Shown piece after piece: positions 32,169 through 40,608 of a stretch of 64,000 nucleotides of DNA (positions are counted from its first letter, which is position 1; every line of letters begins with the position of its first letter). The stretch is from an uncultured beta proteobacterium (GTDB lineage: Bacteria; Pseudomonadota; Gammaproteobacteria; Burkholderiales; Burkholderiaceae_C), in the NCBI GenBank assembly GCA_903832285.1, contig CAILAY010000050.1, forward strand, positions 62,001 through 126,000, in the 5' to 3' direction. A program made the position numbers and the translations under genes. The notes under the pieces were generated by a model. That model searched no databases. It had not been told where the DNA came from and was given only the letters and a program-made list of their open reading frames with translations.

Positions 32169-33182
32169 TCAGCCTTCCATCCGCGCCACTCGCTGCATCA
32201 GTCGCGACACAGCTTGCTCGGGGCGAAGTCGGCCGTCCAGCAGATCGACCACCGCCTGTGAAATCGGCATGTCCACGCCCAGGCTTTGCGCACGTTGCAC
32301 CACGGCGCGCGCGCAATACACGCCTTCGGCCACGTGGCCGAGCGAATTCACGGCCTGATCCAACGTTCGGCCCTGGGCCAGCATCAGTCCCACCTGCCGG
32401 TTTCGGCTGAGGTCGCCGGTCGCCGTCAGTACCAGATCGCCCAAACCCGACAAGCCCATGAAGGTTTCGGTCCGGGCACCCAGCGCACAGCCCAGTCGCG
32501 TGATTTCAGCCAGGCCGCGGGTGATGAGTGCGGCGCGTGCATTCAGTCCCAACCGCATACCATCGCACAATCCGGTGGCGATGGCGAGCACGTTTTTGAC
32601 TGCGCCGCCGACCTCGACGCCGGCCAAGTCGTCGCTGGCATAGACGCGCAAACTGCTGCTGTGAAAAGCCTCGACCAGCGCTTCACGTACCGTTGCGTGC
32701 GTGCTGGCTGCCACCAGCGCCGTGGGCTGAGCCCGCGCCACTTCCAGGGCAAAACTGGGACCACTCAAGACACCGGACATGAGAGTGGGCGCCACCTGCG
32801 TTGCCACTTCATGGCCAAGCAGTCCGAACGGTGAATCATGGGGCGCTTCGAAGCCTTTGCACAGCCAAGCCACAGGCGCGCTGCAGTTCTTCAATTGCCC
32901 CAACACCCCGCGCAACCCCGCCATGGGCGTGGCTACGACGATCAGGTCGGACGCGCGCTCGCCCAGGCCAGGAAACGTGGAATCCCCGGTCTCTATCTGC
33001 AAATTGTCGGGAAACTCCACGTCGGGCAGGTAGCGGGCGTTCACCCGACTCGCCTGCATGGCGTGCGCCTGCTGCGCGTCGCGCACCCACAGGCCGACCT
33101 GATGTGCTGCATCGGGTGACCGGCTGGCACTGATCGCCAGGGCCGTACCCCAGGCGCCCGCACCCACAATCCTGATCTTCAT
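32169..33182 (-). CDS. gpsA: Glycerol-3-phosphate dehydrogenase [NAD(P)+]
   Basis: Cytoplasmic enzyme (337 aa) that reduces dihydroxyacetone phosphate to sn-glycerol-3-phosphate for phospholipid synthesis. The NAD(P)-binding motif [13 protein letters not shown] is at residues 4-16. The substrate-domain signature [14 protein letters not shown] and the [17 protein letters not shown] stretch lie near residues 195-230. It is the last gene of the rhodanese-grxC-secB-gpsA operon, 49 bases behind secB, a well-known arrangement in betaproteobacteria and gammaproteobacteria. Together with the ugp operon in this window it feeds the glycerol-3-phosphate pool. Confidence 0.95.
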   Translation of the reverse strand: MKIRIVGAGAWGTALAISASRSPDAAHQVGLWVRDAQQAHAMQASRVNARYLPDVEFPDNLQIETGDSTFPGLGERASDLIVVATPMAGLRGVLGQLKNCSAPVAWLCKGFEAPHDSPFGLLGHEVATQVAPTLMSGVLSGPSFALEVARAQPTALVAASTHATVREALVEAFHSSSLRVYASDDLAGVEVGGAVKNVLAIATGLCDGMRLGLNARAALITRGLAEITRLGCALGARTETFMGLSGLGDLVLTATGDLSRNRQVGLMLAQGRTLDQAVNSLGHVAEGVYCARAVVQRAQSLGVDMPISQAVVDLLDGRLRPEQAVSRLMQRVARMEG

Positions 33183-33231
33183 CGTGCGCGTGCTCCCCCG
33201 ATGATGCGGCCCAAGCAGGCCGCGGCAAGAA

Positions 33232-33708
33232 TCAGTTCAACGTTGTCGGCTGGGTATCGCCGCCCGCGACGGACTGTTGCGCCTGCTGGGCCACCTGCTG
33301 CTCGTACATCGCCTGGAAATTGATCTCTGCCAGATGCACTGGCGGGAAGCCAGCGCGCTGGATCAGGTCTGCCACGTTTCCACGCAAGTAGGGATAAACG
33401 ATTTGCGGGCAAGCGATGCCCATGATGGGCCCCATTTGCTCGTCCGTCATGTTGCGTATTTCAAAAATCCCGGCCTGCTTGACTTCGACCAGAAACACGG
33501 TCTTTTCTTTTACCTTGGCCTGTATCGTGCCGGTGACAGTGACTTCGAATATGCCCTCAGTCACAGGGTTGGCGTTGATGCCCAACTGGATGTCCACGTT
33601 CGGTTGTTCCAGCTCCAGCAAAATAGCGGGCGAATTGGGTTGTTCCAGTGACGATTCCTTCAGGTAAATGCGCTGGATTTGAAAAACGGGTGCGGGTGTA
33701 TCAGCCAT
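33232..33708 (-). CDS. secB: Protein-export chaperone SecB
   Basis: Tetrameric cytosolic chaperone (158 aa) that keeps preproteins unfolded and hands them to SecA. The start [19 protein letters not shown] (from residue 7) and the [20 protein letters not shown] stretch near residue 107 are highly characteristic. The ATG at 33708 is preferred over an ATG 12 codons upstream because the conserved protein begins MADTPAP. A hairpin with a T-run lies between grxC and this gene, so secB may have some independent control. Confidence 0.95.
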   Translation of the reverse strand: MADTPAPVFQIQRIYLKESSLEQPNSPAILLELEQPNVDIQLGINANPVTEGIFEVTVTGTIQAKVKEKTVFLVEVKQAGIFEIRNMTDEQMGPIMGIACPQIVYPYLRGNVADLIQRAGFPPVHLAEINFQAMYEQQVAQQAQQSVAGGDTQPTTLN

Positions 33709-33724
33709 GTGAACTCTCTTGGGT

Positions 33725-33757
33725 AAAAACAAGACCCGCACCAAATGTTGCGGCGGG
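33725..33757 (-). terminator. Terminator-like hairpin between grxC and secB
   Basis: Read on the minus strand, CCCGC (33757-33753) pairs with GCGGG (33739-33735) around a 13-base loop and is followed by TCTTGTTTTT. It ends 16 bases before the secB start. It may attenuate read-through from grxC rather than stop it, as the genes are normally co-transcribed. Confidence 0.45.
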
Positions 33758-33804
33758 CCCAGGACGGAAAGGGCAGATTATCTCAGGTGTCGCGGCTTTG
33801 ACAT

Positions 33805-34065
33805 TCAGGCCGCGTTGAGCAGGGGATTCAGCGCGCCTTTGGCATCCAGCGCCATCAGGTCGTCGCAGCCCCCGACGTGGGTTTGCCCGATGAAGATCTG
33901 CGGTACGGTGCGCCGCCCGGTCAGCTCCACCATCCTGATGCGGGCAGCGCTGTCGCTGTCCACGCGGATCTCCTCGATGCGCTGAACGCCTTTGGCGCTG
34001 AGCAACTGTTTGGCCCGGGTGCAAAAGGGGCAGACGGCGGTGGTGTACATGGTGACGGTTTGCAT
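33805..34065 (-). CDS. grxC: Glutaredoxin 3
   Basis: Small dithiol glutaredoxin (86 aa) that reduces disulfides with glutathione. The active site CPFC is at residues 12-15 (TTAVCPFCTRAK), the cis-proline region is TVPQIFIG near residue 54, and GGCDDL near 65 binds glutathione. It lies 23 bases behind the rhodanese gene and upstream of secB in the conserved four-gene operon. Confidence 0.95.
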   Translation of the reverse strand: MQTVTMYTTAVCPFCTRAKQLLSAKGVQRIEEIRVDSDSAARIRMVELTGRRTVPQIFIGQTHVGGCDDLMALDAKGALNPLLNAA

Positions 34066-34088
34066 GGTCTGTCTCGCGGCGGATGGCT

Positions 34089-34493
34089 TCAGGATTTTTC
34101 AATCGGCAGGTTTGCGGCCTTCCACGCAGCCAGACCGCCGCTGAGCGACTGTGCCTGTTCGTAGCCCAGTTTTCTGGCAATGGCGAGCGCCCGGTTGGAA
34201 CGTGCGCCGCTCTGGCACACCAGGATCACGGGCAAGGCTTTGTTCTTCACCGCTGCCGGCAACTTTTCTTCCAGCTGATTCAGCGGTATGTTTTTCGCGG
34301 CGCCCACGTGGCCCAGGGCAAATTCGTCGGACTCGCACACATCGATGACGACCGCCTTTTCCCGGTTCATCAGTTGCACCGCCGCCGCCGCCGACAAGCC
34401 GCCGCCGGCACCCTTCACCAACGGCCAGAACAGCAGGCTGCCCGAGACCAGGGCAACGGCAATCAACATCCAGTTATCGAGAATAAATATCAC
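34089..34493 (-). CDS. Membrane-anchored rhodanese-domain protein
   Basis: A protein of about 134 aa with an N-terminal membrane helix (ILDNWMLIAVALVSGSLLFW) and a rhodanese domain. The active-site loop is CQSGARS (in VILVCQSGARSNRALA), with the cysteine able to carry persulfide sulfur. I prefer the GTG at 34493 (VIFILDNW), which matches the usual start of this family; an ATG at 34523 would add ten residues. It opens the rhodanese-grxC-secB-gpsA operon and is divergent from gpmA, 138 bases away. Role: sulfur transfer at the inner membrane, details unknown. Confidence 0.82.
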   Translation of the reverse strand: MIFILDNWMLIAVALVSGSLLFWPLVKGAGGGLSAAAAVQLMNREKAVVIDVCESDEFALGHVGAAKNIPLNQLEEKLPAAVKNKALPVILVCQSGARSNRALAIARKLGYEQAQSLSGGLAAWKAANLPIEKS

Positions 34494-34631
34494 ATCAGTC
34501 CTTGTTTCAAAATGGCGCCGCACGGGCTGCCTGCAAACGGGGATTCTAGAATGCGAGCTTGACTTTGGGGCTGAGGCACCGATTTCACCTCATGTTTCAT
34601 CCATTTTTTTCACTGACGCACAAGGGACAGC

Positions 34632-35375
34632 ATGCACAAACTGGTATTGATCCGCCACGGCGAATCCACCTGGAATCTGGAGAATCGTTTTACCGGCTGG
34701 ACCGATGTGGACCTGACTGACACCGGTATTGAACAGGCGAAAAATGCCGGACGCCTGCTGAAGGCCGAAGGCTTCGAATTCTGCGTTGCCTACACCAGCG
34801 TGCTCAGGCGCGCCACCCGCACGCTCTGGCATTGCCTGGATGAAATGGACCGGACCTGGTTGCCCGTGGTGCACAGTTGGCGCCTGAACGAGCGCCATTA
34901 CGGCGCGCTGCAGGGCCTGAACAAGGCTGACATGGCCAAGCAATACGGCGACGCACAAGTGCTGGTTTGGCGCCGCAGCTACGACACCCCGCCGCCGGCG
35001 CTCGACCCCACCGACGCGCGCAGCGAACGAGGGGATTTGCGCTACGCCAAGATGCCTTCAGAGCAGGTGCCTCTTACCGAGTGCCTCAAGGACACGGTGG
35101 CGCGCGTCATGCCGCTGTGGACCGAATCCCTGGCGCCGGCGATCAAGTCCGGCAAGAAGGTGTTGGTGGCAGCGCACGGCAACTCGATTCGCGCGCTGGT
35201 GAAGTACCTCGACGGCATTTCCGACGCCGACATCGTGGGTCTGAACATTCCCAACGGCATACCGCTGGTGTACGAGCTGGACGACGAACTCAAACCTATT
35301 CGGCACTACTACCTGGGAGACGCCGCTGCGGCCGCGCGCGCGGCCGCAGCGGTGGCGAATCAGGGAAAAGCATGA
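34632..35375 (+). CDS. gpmA: 2,3-bisphosphoglycerate-dependent phosphoglycerate mutase
   Basis: Glycolytic enzyme (247 aa) interconverting 3- and 2-phosphoglycerate in the cytoplasm. The phosphohistidine motif LIRHGEST is at residues 6-13 with His9 as the phosphorylated residue; [15 protein letters not shown] and [17 protein letters not shown] follow as expected, and the second histidine lies in [17 protein letters not shown] near residue 181. Length and motifs are those of complete GpmA. A palindromic repeat element begins four bases behind the stop. Confidence 0.95.
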   Translation: MHKLVLIRHGESTWNLENRFTGWTDVDLTDTGIEQAKNAGRLLKAEGFEFCVAYTSVLRRATRTLWHCLDEMDRTWLPVVHSWRLNERHYGALQGLNKADMAKQYGDAQVLVWRRSYDTPPPALDPTDARSERGDLRYAKMPSEQVPLTECLKDTVARVMPLWTESLAPAIKSGKKVLVAAHGNSIRALVKYLDGISDADIVGLNIPNGIPLVYELDDELKPIRHYYLGDAAAAARAAAAVANQGKA

Positions 35376-35378
35376 GAC

Positions 35379-35510
35379 CTTGCGGGACAGAGGTTTTTGG
35401 GGTCAGAGTCCAGATTCGCGGAGCCATTGGGCTCTCGGCGTAGCGCGGCGCTTGGGCGCCGCTGCGAAATTGGCGTCTGACCCCAATAACCTGCCCTGTC
35501 CTCAACTGAT
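35379..35510. repeat. Dispersed palindromic element, copy 1 (long form, nested hairpin)
   Basis: The outer arms are CTTGCGGGACAG (35379-35390) and CTGTCCTCAACTGAT (35496-35510), the same ends as the elements at 39667 and 52969. Inside lies a second inverted repeat, GGGGTCAGA (35399-35407) with TCTGACCCC (35476-35484). It starts four bases after the gpmA stop. The GGGGTCAGA type of hairpin is common in intergenic repeats linked to REP-associated transposases. Confidence 0.7.
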
Positions 35511-35598
35511 CGTCGGATGTTAAATATCCACCTTCTTTCTGGAACCGTTACGCTATCAACCCATCCAATGTGAATCTATTCAGGGAGTCAGAGCCGCT

Positions 35599-37059
35599 AT
35601 GGGCCAAAAATTGAAGATCTTGGGCTGGGTGTCGATTGGCGCCTTGGCCGGCGTGATGGCCACTGTGTCGCTGCAGACCGTGGCGCGCGCCGCCCTGGCA
35701 CCCTTGCCGCTGGAGGAACTGCAGCAATTCGCGGCGGTGTTCGGCATGGTGAAGAGCGACTATGTGGAGCCGGTGGATGAGAAGAAGCTCATCTCCGATG
35801 CGATCTCGGGCATGGTATCCAGCCTGGATCCGCATTCGCAGTACTTTGACAAGAAGAGTTTCAAGGAATTCCGGGAGGGCACGAGCGGCAAATTTGTCGG
35901 CGTGGGGATCGAGATCACCCAGGAGGACGGGCTGGTGAAGGTGGTGACTCCGATCGAGGGCTCGCCGGCGTTTCGTGCCGGCCTCAAACCCAATGACCTG
36001 ATCACCAAGATCGACGATACCGCGGTCAAGGGCCTGTCCATGAACGAGGCGGTCAAGCGCATGCGGGGCGAACCCAACACCACGGTCACGCTGATGATCT
36101 TCCGCAAGGACGAGAACCGCAGCTTTCCTGTGACCGTCACGCGCGAGGAGATCAAGACCCAAACGGTGCGCGCCAAGGTCGTCGAACCGGGCTATGCCTG
36201 GATTCGTCTGAGCCAGTTCCAGGAGCGCACGGTGGACGACTTTGTGCAAAAACTGGGCGAGGTCTACCAGCAGGAACCCCATCTCAAGGGTCTGGTGCTG
36301 GACTTGCGCAACGACCCTGGCGGCTTGCTCGAAGCCTCCGTCGCGGTGTCGGCCGCGTTCCTGCCCGAGAACGTAACCGTGGTGACGACCAACGGGCAGA
36401 TTCCCGACAGCAAGCAGACCTTCAGGGCCGCGCCCGACGGGTACCAGCACCGCAGTGGCACCGACCCCCTCAAGAAGCTGCCTGCGGGTCTTAAAACCGT
36501 GCCCCTGATTGTTCTGGTGAACGAGGGTTCTGCCTCAGCCAGCGAAATCGTGGCCGGAGCTTTGCAGGACCACAAGCGCGCCACCATCATGGGCAATCAG
36601 ACGTTCGGCAAAGGCTCGGTGCAGAACGTGATTTGCCTGGAGCGCGCGTTTCGCATCGACAACTGCCCTTCTGCCGGTCTGAAGCTGACGACGGCCCGCT
36701 ACTACACACCCAGCGGAAAGTCGATCCAGGCCAAGGGCATCGTGCCTGATGTGATGGTCGATGAAACCGCGCAAGGCAATCTCTACGCGGCGCTGCGCAT
36801 GCGGGAAGCCGATCTGGAAAAGCATCTGGCAAGCGGCCAGGGCGCCGAAGTCAAGGATGAAGCCAGGGAGAAGGCACGCGACGAAGCCGTGAAGCGGCTG
36901 GAAGACGAATCCAGGAAGCCGCCAGCCGAACGGCGCTTGCCCGAGTTCGGTTCGGACAAGGACTTTCAGTTGTTGCAGGCGCTGAATCAGCTCAAGGGTC
37001 TGTCGGTGGTGGCGAGCAAGACGCTGACCGAGCGCAAGGAAGAGAAGAAGGAAGAATGA
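35599..37059 (+). CDS. C-terminal processing protease, S41 family (CtpA-like)
   Basis: A 486-aa periplasmic serine protease. An N-terminal hydrophobic segment (residues 7-33) exports or anchors it. A PDZ domain spans about 95-175 (GIEITQEDGLVKVVTPIEGS, then PNDLITKIDDTAV). The S41 core has LVLDLRNDPGGLLEASVAVS, the catalytic serine in NEGSASASE (around 310-316) and the lysine in FGKGSVQ (K338), a Ser-Lys dyad. A lysine- and glutamate-rich, probably coiled tail ends the protein. Such proteases trim C-termini of envelope proteins. Its stop overlaps the ThiF/MoeB start, so the two are coupled. Confidence 0.9.
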   Translation: MGQKLKILGWVSIGALAGVMATVSLQTVARAALAPLPLEELQQFAAVFGMVKSDYVEPVDEKKLISDAISGMVSSLDPHSQYFDKKSFKEFREGTSGKFVGVGIEITQEDGLVKVVTPIEGSPAFRAGLKPNDLITKIDDTAVKGLSMNEAVKRMRGEPNTTVTLMIFRKDENRSFPVTVTREEIKTQTVRAKVVEPGYAWIRLSQFQERTVDDFVQKLGEVYQQEPHLKGLVLDLRNDPGGLLEASVAVSAAFLPENVTVVTTNGQIPDSKQTFRAAPDGYQHRSGTDPLKKLPAGLKTVPLIVLVNEGSASASEIVAGALQDHKRATIMGNQTFGKGSVQNVICLERAFRIDNCPSAGLKLTTARYYTPSGKSIQAKGIVPDVMVDETAQGNLYAALRMREADLEKHLASGQGAEVKDEAREKARDEAVKRLEDESRKPPAERRLPEFGSDKDFQLLQALNQLKGLSVVASKTLTERKEEKKEE

Positions 37060-37811
37060 CCGACGAGCAGTTGCTGCGCTATTCACGCCACATCCTGCTC
37101 AACGAGTTGGGTGTGGAAGGGCAGGAGCGGATTCTGGCAGCGCACGTGCTGGTCATCGGCGCCGGAGGGCTGGGTTCGGCGGCGGCGCTCTATCTGGGCA
37201 GCGCCGGTGTCGGACGCATAACGCTGGTGGACCACGACCTCGTGGATCTGACCAATCTGCAGCGGCAGATCGCCCATACCACGCAGCGTGTGGGCCAGCC
37301 CAAGGTGGAATCAGCGCAGCATGCCATTCGCGCCATCAACCCTGAGGTGCGGGTGCAGGCGCTGCACACCCGGGCCGATGTCGCGCTGCTGGATCACTGG
37401 TTGCCCGAGGTGGACTTGGTGCTCGATTGCTGCGACAACTTTGCCACGCGCCACACCATCAACGCGGCCTGCGTGCGGCACGGCAAGCCGCTGGTGTCGG
37501 GCGCGGCGATCCGCTTTGATGGCCAGATCACGGTCTATGACGCCAGCAATGCGCGCTCGCCCTGCTACGCCTGTTTGTTCCCGCCAGACACCGCGGTGGA
37601 GGAAACCCAGTGCGCAACGATGGGTGTGTTCGCGCCACTGGTCGGAGTCATCGGTGCGATGCAGGCGGGCGAAGCGCTGAAATGGGTCAGTGGCGCGGGC
37701 CGCACACTGACGGGTCGACTGCTGCTCTTGGACGCGCGCACGATGGAGTGCCATTCAATGCTGATCCCGCGCAACCCGGCCTGCCCGGTGTGCGGTGTCC
37801 GAGGCGTCTGA
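37056..37811 (+). CDS. ThiF/MoeB/HesA-family adenylyltransferase
   Basis: A 251-aa E1-like enzyme that adenylates the C-terminal glycine of a small sulfur-carrier protein (MoaD in molybdopterin or ThiS in thiamine synthesis). The ATP-binding motif VIGAGGLGSAAALYLGSAGV is at residues 32-51, followed by DLVDLTNLQRQI. The zinc site is formed by CYAC (about 169-172) and CPVC near the end; the cysteine of TQCATMGVF is the possible thiol. MoeB and ThiF cannot be separated by sequence alone. It starts in the stop codon overlap of the S41 protease gene. Confidence 0.88.
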   Translation: MTDEQLLRYSRHILLNELGVEGQERILAAHVLVIGAGGLGSAAALYLGSAGVGRITLVDHDLVDLTNLQRQIAHTTQRVGQPKVESAQHAIRAINPEVRVQALHTRADVALLDHWLPEVDLVLDCCDNFATRHTINAACVRHGKPLVSGAAIRFDGQITVYDASNARSPCYACLFPPDTAVEETQCATMGVFAPLVGVIGAMQAGEALKWVSGAGRTLTGRLLLLDARTMECHSMLIPRNPACPVCGVRGV

Positions 37812-37917
37812 CAGCTCCGAAATAGTGTGACATTTGTGCGGCTTCAGGCGGCGTGTTGGCACTGAAACCGGACAGATTCTGCTGTTAGACTAACGCACAC
37901 TTACCGACCCATCTGCC

Positions 37918-38772
37918 GTGTCTGCAACCATCGCTCCTTCTCTCGTTGACCTTCGTGACTTGCGCATCGACAACGCACTGGCGCTACTGAATCAGGCCGG
38001 CGCCCTGAGCCTTCCGCCACTGGCAGAATCCCCCACCAATTATCTGCAGAGCCTGGTCAATGGTTTGTGCGAACTATCGCTGCGCGACCCACTGACGGGG
38101 CTGGGCAACCGGCGTCATTTTCTGAGCGCGATGGAGCGCGAGATAGACCGGGTCGCGCGTTCCGGCGAGCAGGCTCTGTTGCTGATGCTGGATATCGATC
38201 ATTTCAAGAAAGTCAACGACACGTATGGTCACCATGCGGGTGACCAGATACTGCAAAGCGTGGCCGCCTGCCTGATCGATTGCGTTCGCCCGATGGATAC
38301 TGTGGCGCGATTTGGCGGTGAGGAATTCGCCATCATCCTGCCCAATTGCCAAAACGCCTTTGGGGCGCTTGTGGCCGAGCGCATTCGCGAATCGGTGGCC
38401 GCCACTGTCACGACGGTGGCACCTTCCGTCGATGTGCAGGTGACGGTCAGTATCGGCGGCGCCTACGCGCCGCAATGGGTCCGGTCGACAACTGCGATCT
38501 GGACCGAACGCGCGGATCAGCAACTCTATAACGCCAAGACGCAAGGGCGCAACCGCGTCTGCCAGGCTGAACAGCCCGACAGCATTGTCACTGCGGAGGA
38601 AAAGAACCTGTTGTTTGGCCACCTGTCGGTCAGTGACCCGGCCTGGATCCAACTTTCCGCCAACGAAGCCAGCAGCAACGCGACCGAGATTGTTGTTGAT
38701 CCAACCAAATTGCGCGGCCCTCGCCGCAAGCGGCGTGATCCTCCCGCGCCCGATCCAAAGGTCAGTTCATGA
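37918..38772 (+). CDS. Diguanylate cyclase (GGDEF protein)
   Basis: A 284-aa enzyme making cyclic di-GMP. The first 55 residues are of unknown type; the GGDEF domain spans about 60-215 with DPLTGLGNRRHFL, the DIDHFKKVNDTYGH metal site and the active site GGEEF in ARFGGEEFAIIL. An RxxD inhibitory site (RPMD) stands five residues before GGEEF, so product inhibition is expected. The C-terminal 65 residues are charged and unstructured. The start is GTG at 37918. No sensor domain or membrane helix is visible. Its stop overlaps the start of the FlhG-like ATPase gene by four bases. Confidence 0.9.
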   Translation: MSATIAPSLVDLRDLRIDNALALLNQAGALSLPPLAESPTNYLQSLVNGLCELSLRDPLTGLGNRRHFLSAMEREIDRVARSGEQALLLMLDIDHFKKVNDTYGHHAGDQILQSVAACLIDCVRPMDTVARFGGEEFAIILPNCQNAFGALVAERIRESVAATVTTVAPSVDVQVTVSIGGAYAPQWVRSTTAIWTERADQQLYNAKTQGRNRVCQAEQPDSIVTAEEKNLLFGHLSVSDPAWIQLSANEASSNATEIVVDPTKLRGPRRKRRDPPAPDPKVSS

Positions 38773-39602
38773 TTGAAACATCCAACCCCTCCAGCAGCGC
38801 GTCGATTCCGGGCACGCGCGCTGCGTCACAAGGTGCCACGGTGCTGGCCGTGACCAGCGGCAAAGGTGGCGTGGGAAAGACCTTTGTCTCGGCCAATCTG
38901 GCCGCAGCGCTGACCAAGCGCGGCTACCGGGTGCTGGTGCTGGATGCGGACCTGGGTCTGGCCAATCTGGATGTGGTTTTGAACCTTTACCCCAAAACCA
39001 CACTGCACGACGTCTTCACGGGCAAGGCCAAACTGGAAAATGCGATCCACAAGGCGCCGGGCGGCTTTTCTGTTTTGCTCGCCGGCTCGGGGATGGTGGA
39101 ATATTCGCGTCTGACGCCTCAGGTGCGCAACGAGTTCCTTGAAGTCATCAACAGCCTGGTGCCGAAGTACGACGTGATGTTGCTTGATACGGGAGCAGGG
39201 ATCTCCGACGTGGTGCTGTTTGCGGTTTCGCTGGCATCGGAAATCCTGGTGGTGGCCACCCCGGAGCCGACTTCACTGACCGACGCCTATGCCACCATCA
39301 AGGTGCTGGCGGTGCAACAGAACCGCGACCATGTGCACCTGATCGTGAATCAGGCGGCGCGCATGGGAGACGGTCGGGCCATCACGGCGCAACTGCAACA
39401 GGTGCTTGACCGCTACGTTGGAACCGAGGCCGGGAAGCGCCTTCGGCTGCTGCATCTGGGCGACATCCCGATCGACCCATCCGTGCGCGAAGCCGTCATG
39501 CGGCGCCAGTTGCTGCTGCTCACCGCAGCGGGTTGTCCAGCGGCAGTGGCGGTTTCCGCGCTGGCCGCAAAACTGGACGATTCGTTGCTAAAGGGTTCTT
39601 GA
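38769..39602 (+). CDS. MinD/ParA-type ATPase, FlhG (YlxH)-like
   Basis: A 277-aa P-loop ATPase. The deviant Walker A motif SGKGGVGKTFVSANLAA is at residues 30-46, the DADLGLANLDVVL switch follows, and LLDTGAGISDVV is Walker B. This combination, plus the ATPEPTSLTDAYATIK stretch near 166, points to FlhG/FleN, which counts and places flagella, rather than MinD proper. No flagellar gene lies nearby. The gene starts within the stop of the diguanylate cyclase (ATGA), so translation is coupled. A tie to c-di-GMP controlled surface organelles is inference. Confidence 0.85.
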   Translation: MIETSNPSSSASIPGTRAASQGATVLAVTSGKGGVGKTFVSANLAAALTKRGYRVLVLDADLGLANLDVVLNLYPKTTLHDVFTGKAKLENAIHKAPGGFSVLLAGSGMVEYSRLTPQVRNEFLEVINSLVPKYDVMLLDTGAGISDVVLFAVSLASEILVVATPEPTSLTDAYATIKVLAVQQNRDHVHLIVNQAARMGDGRAITAQLQQVLDRYVGTEAGKRLRLLHLGDIPIDPSVREAVMRRQLLLLTAAGCPAAVAVSALAAKLDDSLLKGS

Positions 39603-39633
39603 TCAGTTCAGGCTATTGACGCTGTCCCGCAAG
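39602..39633. repeat. Dispersed palindromic element, short partial copy
   Basis: ATCAGTTCAGG (39602-39612) and CTGTCCCGCAAG (39622-39633) match the two ends of the 56-bp element, but the centre is only 9 bases. It overlaps the last base of the FlhG-like gene's stop codon. Confidence 0.55.
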
Positions 39634-39653
39634 GAATATCCCGCAAGGAATAT
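39626..39653. repeat. 14-bp tandem duplication
   Basis: CCCGCAAGGAATAT is repeated twice head to tail (39626-39639 and 39640-39653), followed by CCAATAT. It overlaps the right arm of the short palindromic element, a probable replication slippage. Confidence 0.8.
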
Positions 39654-39666
39654 CCAATATCCGGCG

Positions 39667-39722
39667 ATCAGTTGGGGACAGAGCAAGTCTCGCTGCGCGC
39701 AGACCTTGGACTGTCCCACAAG
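39667..39722. repeat. Dispersed palindromic element, copy 2 (56 bp)
   Basis: The 56-bp element begins ATCAGTTGGGGACAGAGCAA and ends CTTGGACTGTCCCACAAG. It aligns without gaps to the reverse complement of copy 3 (52969-53024) with about 45 of 56 bases identical. The inner AGTCT...AGACC and outer GGGACAG...CTGTCCC segments are self-complementary. It lies between the convergent FlhG-like and HDOD genes and reaches to within 4 bases of the HDOD stop. Confidence 0.75.
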
Positions 39723-39725
39723 ACT

Positions 39726-40553
39726 TCAGGAAATCAGGTCTTCCAGACCGGCGCCGAGTTCTGCCCATGGGGGTAGGTCCTTGAGCACGGCAGACACCGA
39801 CATATCGATACTGGCGCCGACGTCCGCTGGCCAGGCGGCTTCGATCTCTTCCGCATTCAGGTGGTTCTCATCGGCGCGCGATCGCCACGCGGCGATGTGC
39901 ACCACAGCCGCAACCGGATTGAAGGATGGCTGCTTCAGTGGCTGGCCACTGGCGGCAATGGCATCGGAGAATTCCGGTGGAAATTTCCACCTGCGGGCCA
40001 GTTCCGCGCCGACCTGGATGTAGCTGTAGCCAAAGCGCTGCTGCTCCAGGTCGACACGACGCGGATCCATCGTTTTGATCGTCTTGTCCAATTGCAACAT
40101 GGCCGCTGGCATGGCGGCGTGCATCACCAACTGACCGATGGCGTGCATCAGGCCCACGGTGAACGCCAATTCGGCATTCACGGCAAGGCTCCGGGCCAGG
40201 TGCTTTGCCGCAACCGCCGTGTGCAGACTGTGACGCCAGAACTGTTTCAGGTCCAAACCCGGCAGCGCCTTGAAGCTGCCGGTCAGACCGGTGCCTATGA
40301 CCATGGTGCGTACATTGATAAAACCCAGCATGATCACTGCGTCGTCCACCGTTGCCACAGTGCGGGACACGTGGTAATACGCCGAGTTGGCGAGTCGCAA
40401 CAGACGGGCACTCAATACCTGGTCCGCAGAAATGCGGCGCGTGATGTCGCCAATCGGGACGTCCTCGTCGTTGAAACTCTGGATCAACTCCTGCACAACC
40501 TTGGGGATCGTCGGAAGGGCTTGAGGTTGCATGAAGAGGTCGTCAAGGTTCAT
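39726..40553 (-). CDS. HDOD-domain signalling protein
   Basis: A 275-aa protein made almost wholly of an HDOD domain (about residues 15-215), a helical relative of HD phosphohydrolases without catalytic metal ligands. The hallmark LPTIPKVVQELIQSFNDEDV is at residues 13-32, followed by ISADQVLSARLLRLANSAYY. HDOD proteins act as scaffolds in signal transduction, often with c-di-GMP proteins. It converges on the diguanylate cyclase/FlhG pair and is 55 bases behind folE on the same strand. The specific output is unknown. Confidence 0.88.
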   Translation of the reverse strand: MNLDDLFMQPQALPTIPKVVQELIQSFNDEDVPIGDITRRISADQVLSARLLRLANSAYYHVSRTVATVDDAVIMLGFINVRTMVIGTGLTGSFKALPGLDLKQFWRHSLHTAVAAKHLARSLAVNAELAFTVGLMHAIGQLVMHAAMPAAMLQLDKTIKTMDPRRVDLEQQRFGYSYIQVGAELARRWKFPPEFSDAIAASGQPLKQPSFNPVAAVVHIAAWRSRADENHLNAEEIEAAWPADVGASIDMSVSAVLKDLPPWAELGAGLEDLIS

Positions 40554-40608
40554 CGTGCTACTCCGGCCGGCAAGGTCAATGCAGTTTCAGAAAGTTCTAT
40601 TTCCGGGT

